In this document: positions 58,026 through 64,000 of the stretch, piece by piece | Layout: each line of letters starts with the position of its first letter | How positions within the stretch are numbered: the first letter of the stretch is position 1 | Source: Klebsormidium nitens | Lineage: Eukaryota; Streptophyta; Klebsormidiophyceae; Klebsormidiales; Klebsormidiaceae | Direction: 5' to 3' | Assembly (NCBI GenBank): GCA_000708835.1 | Contig: DF237029.1 | Coordinates: forward strand, 148,658-212,657 | DNA length: 64,000 bases | The notes under the pieces: model-generated | The model's input: the letters and a program-made list of their open reading frames with translations, nothing else | Database searches by the model: none | Told to the model about the DNA's origin: nothing | Position numbers and translations under genes: made by a program

Positions 58026-60272
58026 ATGGGATCCAGGGATGGACAGCGGCCAGTCGGCAGGTCCCCTTCAGTCGATGATCTGTTCGCTCCCATGCTGCAG
58101 ATGCAGATGCAGGGAGATGAGGAGGACAGGAAACCAGGGCTGCATCTGCCTGATTATCCTCTGCCAGGTTCAGGAGGACCACGGCCATCAGGTAAAGGTC
58201 GGCCAAAGTGTTTGAATGTCGTGTCTGCAGGCTCAGAACCTGCGTTCTGAACAAACTTCAAAGCCTTATTTTTGTCTCCAGTGCAGAGGAGAAGCTTGCG
58301 GCGCTGACTCTGATGTGTCCTACTGTATGGTTGTTCTGTATGTATGAGCTTCAAGGTTGACTTGTTGATCGAGGATGGATGCATTCTGCTCCTGCTGTTC
58401 CCTTCCAAGGTCTATTTCTGACCCATGAGCTGGCTGGCATGGATGAGACACAGAGACTGGTTCTTGTTGTGCTTAGCTTGCAAGTGAGCTGTGTTGGACT
58501 TCTTTCCAATGCGTAAAAGGGGAGGCCAGTGGTAATATGAGTCGGTTTGTTTGCTCTTGTTATATGCATGAGATTTCCTGCTGTGTTTCCTTCATCTGCT
58601 TCTTTCATCCTTCCCAGTCTGCTCTGAGGCTAGCATGTTTGATGGTACCCCAAGATGATTCACGCTTTTACTTAGTCTTTGTTCGCCAATCTTCCTGTAG
58701 CTGTTATTATCTTGGACATTTTTGCTGGCAGCAAGTGCACCTACCCTACACATTGAGTTGTTCGAGACTCAGAATCGTCGCTTGAACGACTGGAGCACGA
58801 GGCACTGTGCTTCAGCTTAGATCCTGCACCCTTTCGTAGTTTAAAAGTGCGCCAATGTGCAAAGCACGCACTCCTTTGGGCTACGAAAACACTTATACAC
58901 CGAGTTTGGCTGCTAGCTGCCAATCGTAAAGCAGACACTGTAGTGCTTGGGCACTCATCATGGCAATCAGTTGCAAAAGAAGCTGCCCAGAGGCCCGATG
59001 ATTTCTTCCTACTGCGAGCAGTTTCGTTTGTGCTTGAAATTCTTCACTTAGTGGTGACCTTCTCATCAGTGCCCGCTTTGCAGTGGAAGGCGGACAGTGA
59101 TTGGCCACGCGCCAACTTGTGCCTTTTGCACTCTAGCAAGCCACGCTACTTCGTTTTCTTGCACAATAGCAAAAGTGCCTGACGCATAAGCATATTCGCA
59201 TTCAAAAGGTCAGTCAACCTATGAGGCAATCAAAATCTTGCATGCCGGTCTCAACCCCTGTCTCTTCTCCCAGGTGGCAACTACAGCAGCATCCCGCCCA
59301 ACACCTCTCCCCGCCCCTCTGCGGCCGACAATGCCAGTTCCCTGATGCCCCCCCCCAGCACCAGCCGCTACACTTCAGCCGCTGGGCCCCCTCCCCCCCA
59401 GGACAGCGGCCAGTTCCGGGACGCAAAGTCTCCTCAAGCCGGTGAGATCACGGCTGCTGGGGAGCACCCGCGCAAAGTGGCGGAGGGCCTGCACGACGGC
59501 CGGTTGTCCAACCCGACATCGGATGATGACGGAGGGTTGGGCCAGGAGGGATCCGATGAGCGGAAGCAGAAGAGGATGCTGTCCAACAGGGAGTCGGCGC
59601 GCAGGTCCAGGATGAGGAAGCAGCAGCATCTCGATGAGCTCAAGGCACAGGTGGGGCGCATTGCCTCCTTGTGGACGGGGACACAGCAGGATGAGTGTGT
59701 TTTAATGGTGGATCTCAAGGCAGCAGCCATGGAGTAGAAGGTGGATGAGTCCAAGAGCAGGGTTGCAGCCTGGTTTGTCTGCATTGACGCTTTATAGGGC
59801 GTCTACTTGAGGGCTTTCATTGAGGCGGAGGCCTGACACTGCATCAAGCTGTCCATCAAGGGGCTGCGTGGCAATTGGCTGCCAGTAATTGTGCTCAGTA
59901 TGACGTTGCAAAATTCAACGTGCTTACCTCTTTTGGCCAGTACAGAGTTGCATGCTGCTCTGAATCTCTGTGCCTCTACACGAATCCAGGGCTCGGACTG
60001 CCCAGCGATCCGCATCTCTTGCTTCAGCATTTTGGATGCACTTCCGAAGTATCTCCACTTGCATCGTCCAGGTGGCGCAATTGCGCGCAGAGAACCACCA
60101 CATGGCCCAGAAGTACAGCATCGCCGCTCGGCACTACGCGCAGCTGAACGAGGAGAACCGCATGCTGCGGCACCACGCCGTTGACCTCAGCAGGACGCTC
60201 CACAGACTCGAGGCCGTCGCACGCCCAGGAATTGGCGGAATGGGAGGCGGGGGCTACCCTCATCCGAGATGA
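58026..60272 (+). CDS. bZIP transcription factor (S-type)
   Basis: Three exons (58026-58191, 59274-59650, 60072-60272) join in phase to 247 residues. The basic region is DERKQKRMLSNRESARRSR with the invariant N-x7-R at N160 and R168. The zipper begins ten residues later and continues across the exon 2/3 junction with heptad positions L178, L185, M192, A199, L206, L213, L220 and L227. The sequence (KQQHLDELKAQVAQLRAEN) is close to plant group S bZIPs such as Arabidopsis bZIP11/bZIP53, which are metabolic and stress regulators. Unlike those intronless genes, this one has an intron inside the zipper. The N-terminal half is Pro/Ser/Asp-rich and disordered; the C-terminus is Gly-rich. It would act in the nucleus as a dimer. 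Confidence 0.92.
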
Positions 60273-62052
60273 AAAGGCTTGGGGAGGGGGTGTGGGGTGG
60301 GTTTTGGAATGTGAATTTTGAGGTTAGCCGAGCTTCTCTGGGGGTGTGTACAGCAGAAGCCTTTGTACGTTGGGAGGTAGCGGCGGAGGAATAAGTGCGC
60401 GACGGAGGAGCCATCTCTGAGTGTCTCTGTGTTTCTCACCAACAGAATAAAGCAGCCGAAAGAAACGCGGCTGTGGTGTGATGGGGAGCAGGGAATCTTT
60501 GTTCGTAAGCCAGGTTGGTCCAGGTCATACTGGACTGATGGGAAGCCACTGGCAGCTTCTTCAGAGAGTGTTAGAAATGCATACCACGAGCAGCAAGGCC
60601 GGTGTAGATGCTTGTATCCAAGGCTGGGCCATCCTGCAAGTGAGTCTGGGAGGTTTTCGAGAAGAGATGCTTTGCGTAGGGGCAAGCAGCAGTAACGTAA
60701 TGGTTTTTGCTTATACACAACGACTAGTATGCACGTAATGACTCGAGGACGTACTTAGATTAGAGAGGAAGCGAACCGCTTGTTGGCAAGTCCGCTGATC
60801 CAAGCAGCAGCAATCGATGGTGCACCAGCTTTTCCAGCTTCTTCCGTAGCTTGTACAGCCTTGAAGATGGAACCGTCTTGAGAGCAGCGAGTGCCAACTT
60901 GCTGGGTGAGAAGCCGCAACCAAGCAGTCTTATACTAGTCAAATGTACGTTTCAAATACTCCTTTCAAAATCTTGACATGTGTTAATAGAACATCGGCCT
61001 TATCCAAGAAGCTGCAATCTTCGACTTCCTGATGTGAATCTCGGTGCTGCTTCGCTTCTAACATTGCTTGATTGCTGTGCGTGTCAAATGAGGCCACCAG
61101 CTTCCCAATTGTATCATTCTGATTCATCTCACTGAATCAAGCATGCATGTGTAACATAGGTAGAGGTGAAGCTGCATCAATTCGGTGACAATGATGGCTC
61201 GTCTATCCATATCAAAGAACATGCACGCGGCACTCGCGCAAGCTCAGTCCATGCATTTGGAGTTCATTTGCATCTTGATTCGTTTAGGTTTACTTCGAAG
61301 TCACTGCATGCATCATTACTTCTGTTGAAGTAGGACCGTCCGACGTGCGGCCTCCTTCGAAATCTCCCGCGTTTAATTGCCGACTAGCTAGGACCGTCTG
61401 TTTATAAGCATCACATGCCGCAGACTACGTACAACCGACTAGGGGCCGCCGCCCGTGCCCGAAGCCCATGTATATAAGTGCATGAGTCACTGACTCGCAC
61501 AAAGTACTACGTACAGGCCGGCCTTGACACGGTTGCTCTGAGTCGATATATCTTTAATGGGCAGACATGCCAGTGACTGGCTAGGGATTGCGAAGTTCGG
61601 CTATACCTGTGTCACTTCGTTGTACAATTCAAGCAGAGTAGCTCAATTCTTTATCAGGCAACATGTAGCGCACTTCTCAGCACATGGCGAACTTAAACCA
61701 ATCCTACTATCCTGTTCCATGAACTTGCACCGGATCAAGGGCGCCGCCCTGCTGGCCCTGGGTCAGATCAACATGTGTTGCGAGCATCTCAGAAGTCGTG
61801 CAATAACACTTTCTTATAATCTCAGTGTACACATGTTCCCGAGAAAGTGACTCATGGTCCATGCTTCAAAGGACATAGCCTCCGAGATTTTGAGTGACCA
61901 GAGTGGATTGGCTGCACCTGCGGTTCGCACGGGTGCCCGTGCACTTTGGACGACGCAAATTCCGCCACTGCCTGGCAAGTCTGAGGCGGCTGAAGATTGT
62001 GCAACCAGCAAGTAGCACAACTGTTTTTGTAAAAGCAATGAATCTTTTCTTG
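60273..62052. other. Intergenic, convergent 3' ends
   Basis: Begins with the bZIP 3' untranslated region (AATAAA at 60445-60450). A TATATAA at 61471-61477 lies ~85 bases ahead of a 97-codon ORF (61557-61850) with no recognised homology, not counted as a gene. TGCATG motifs cluster at 61140-61320. Confidence 0.5.
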
Positions 62053-64000
62053 CTACAGCCCTGTCAGCTTTTGCCGCGGGTCCTTCAGCAAACTGTTCAT
62101 CTGCATAGTCCTATTCCGAAGAGCCGCAACGCTCCCCTCGCGCCTCCCTGCGAGCAGCGTATTCAGCTCAGCCTCGGCCTTCAGATTCGGGAAGACCAAC
62201 CTAGCTTGCCCCGCCGAAGCTTCAGTCCCCTCTCCTCCCCCCCTCCCACTTCCCCCCTCTGCACTCCCCCCCTCTTCAGAATTCAACGTTGCCGGAAACC
62301 GCGCAGGTGGGAGGAAGAACTCCCGGCGGATCTCCTCAGCTGTGGGCAGCAACCGTTCCGTTCCGTTCCCCGGCTCCGCCTCCTCCTTCGGATCGCTCAT
62401 CGCGTCCCGCGCGTCGGGCCCCGTCATCAGCGGCGGCACCGCCGCGACCGCCCGTAAACCCCAAACCCTGGAACCCTTCCTTTCGCCGCTCAGGCTCGTC
62501 GGCCCAGGTAACAGCGCGACCGCGCTCGCGGAGCCTACTTCTTGTGACGTCAGCGAGTCGTGGTACGGCTGTTCTACCGGTCGGATGAGGTGGTCGAGAT
62601 CCCGTCCCCAGGAGGGGAGCATAGGCGCGAGCGCGGGCGGGTCGAGCATGGCGGTCGCGGGGATGGAGGCGGGGTTTAAGGGTTTAAGGACGTCCGGAAG
62701 AGGGTGGTCCGCAACTGAGGGCGGTAGGATGTACGCAGGACCTGCAGAAGGGGAGGTGGAGAGACCCGTTGGATTGGTGCCACTTGGAGCAAGTAAATCA
62801 TCTCATCCAATCTGGCAAGGGCAAGAGTCAACAAGCTTTTTCAACATGGTAGTTCTGTTGCCGAGCAGATACGAGCAGCGTTCAAGTAACTCTTGTCCGC
62901 CCTTTCAGAAGTGGCCTCTGGCGGCTCGAAAAAACCTCCGGCGGAATCCAACGAATCCATCAACAGCGAGACTGCCAAGTGTGGACATTTCACCACATAA
63001 AACTGAAGCAGGAAGCAAATGCGCACGAAGCACTCGTATGAGCACAAGTGGCCACCAAGCAGGGTGTGCGCAGCCGCGCTTGAAAGCTCGCACGTCTGAA
63101 AATTCCAGAAGAGGGGGGTTCGTACCAGGCAGGAAGTTCTCTTCCTCTGCCCCCCCGAGCAGAGGCTGGTGCTGCATGAGGGGCACGTGGCTGCTGATGG
63201 GTGGGAAAGGCTGCGGTTTGTACCCCATCAGATTGCAACGGAGGGGCTCCTGCATGCGCAAAGTCCGACGAACGTCAGCCAGCGTATAGGATACGAGCAT
63301 GGGAAGGTCCAAAGTGCGCGCGTCATGCTTGGATGGTCAAACTCATCCAAATTGACGAACGGTGTGGCGAAGACAAGGGACAGAAATTGTTGACGCTGTC
63401 GGAGGGGCCGCACTTGAGAGCAGCTGAACTCATGGCAGACTCTCCTTACCTGCCGCCTTCTACTCTTCGGAGTGGTCTGATACTAGCAGACTTCCTCTGT
63501 CAGATGAGCAGAACCCAGCATCGATCGCTCCTGCTTATATGAATACGAGCAGGAACCATCCGCGGCAATCATCCCACCGGAACAAAACCTGATGGCGGTG
63601 GAGATTGAATCCTTTTCCTCTGCAACGGCCAGAGTTAGCCAAACAAGAACAAGCAAACGTCACATAAAAACGGGTCGCGGAAATACGTATTTGCTCCTTC
63701 GGTCATTCACCTTCAGCGGCAGCGGCTCGAGCGCGTCGAACTCTGCCACCTCAGGAACTTCCACCGGGGCATACTCCCGGGCACTCCCTTCCTCCCGCCG
63801 GTCTGGAAAGCGGCCGTCCTGAATCACCCATCGACCAGTATCCAGAATCGCCGAGACGCTTTCGTTGAAACCGCCAACGTTTAGAGCTGGGTTGGTGCTC
63901 CGGCTTCCGTCGACTAGGGCAGCGACGCCGGAACTCGTTCCCCCGGCTTCCCGTATGCACGACTGGAGGGCGCTCAAGCGGCGCTGCGCGCGGTTCCGGT
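62053..64000 (-). CDS. Unrecognised protein, 5' partial at right edge
   Basis: Three exons join in phase: 63711 to beyond 64000, 63126-63249 and 62053-62741. About 367 residues are visible and the start lies outside the window. The first exon reads RAQRRLSALQSCIREAGG, VDGSRSTNPALNVGGFNES, LDTGRWVIQDGRFPDRREE. The second has LMGYKPQPFPPISSHVPLMQ. The third has YILPPSVADHPLPDVLKPLN, APMLPSWGRDLDHLIRPVEQ, EEIRREFFLPPARFPATL, a Gly/Ser/Glu linker and a C-terminal helix LKAEAELNTLLAGRREGSVA. There are no membrane segments or signal motifs. The patchy hydrophobic and Pro-rich pattern suggests a scaffold-like protein, but I do not recognise the family. Three consistent junctions and homogeneous coding make it a real gene. 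Confidence 0.65.

Noticed and set aside
60760-60942. Basic minus-strand ORF (YKLRKKLEKLVHH)
   Set aside because: Short, isolated and in a 3' spacer, with no splice partners or homology.
61557-61850. 97-codon ORF downstream of a TATATAA
   Set aside because: No recognisable motif, no coding bias visible and no introns to test; treated as chance.

Overview
This window looks like nuclear DNA from the green plant lineage. Its genes are intron-rich with GT-AG introns of a few hundred bases. Several belong to plant-type families: the SDP1 triacylglycerol lipase, F-box protein SKIP24, an At5g61530-type RhoGAP, an S-type bZIP and an extra-large-G-protein-like module. GC-rich disordered coding, an expansin-like secreted protein and a plastid-type Uma2 protein would suit a streptophyte alga (Klebsormidium-like) or a basal land plant. 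That placement is inference; no organellar, rRNA or tRNA marker is present. Families were named from remembered conserved motifs, not from a search.

The layout alternates strands, giving divergent promoter pairs and convergent 3' ends. In order: (+) the C-terminal part of a Q/P/Y-rich protein with an XLG-like module (1-2831); (-) RhoGAP (4491-9080); (+) mitoribosomal mL59/mL64-like protein (9784-11004); (-) TRAF-type zinc-finger protein (11945-15078); (+) secreted double-psi beta-barrel, expansin-like protein with a Pro/Thr tail and an assembly gap (17412-~21224); (-) Kelch-BTB protein (22975-29632); (+) SKIP24 (30232-32678); (-) CHMP7-like ESCRT-III protein (33320-36683); (+) PIG-V GPI mannosyltransferase (37254-40472); (-) plastid-type Uma2 protein with an apparent frameshift (41398-43195); (-) class IV sirtuin (44386-49004); (-) SDP1 lipase with a very long tail and a second gap (50812-56878); (+) bZIP factor (58026-60272); (-) an unrecognised protein running off the right edge (62053-64000).

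Exon junctions were built by hand and checked for reading phase. For most genes every junction keeps phase. Exceptions are the N-terminal half of the RhoGAP, one TRAF micro-exon, the Pro/Thr tail, and the lipase tail across the gap.

The genes do not form a pathway cluster; they are a mix of housekeeping and signalling genes. The most notable points are two tandem arrays that grew out of splice junctions (a 46-bp minisatellite built on a sirtuin exon end and donor site, and a ~127-bp triplication of an acceptor/exon boundary in the Kelch-BTB gene), a Uma2-family protein that looks plastid-targeted and lacks the usual acidic residues, a 198-bp MITE-like element with near-perfect inverted ends, and an expansin-like domain joined to a mucin-like tail.
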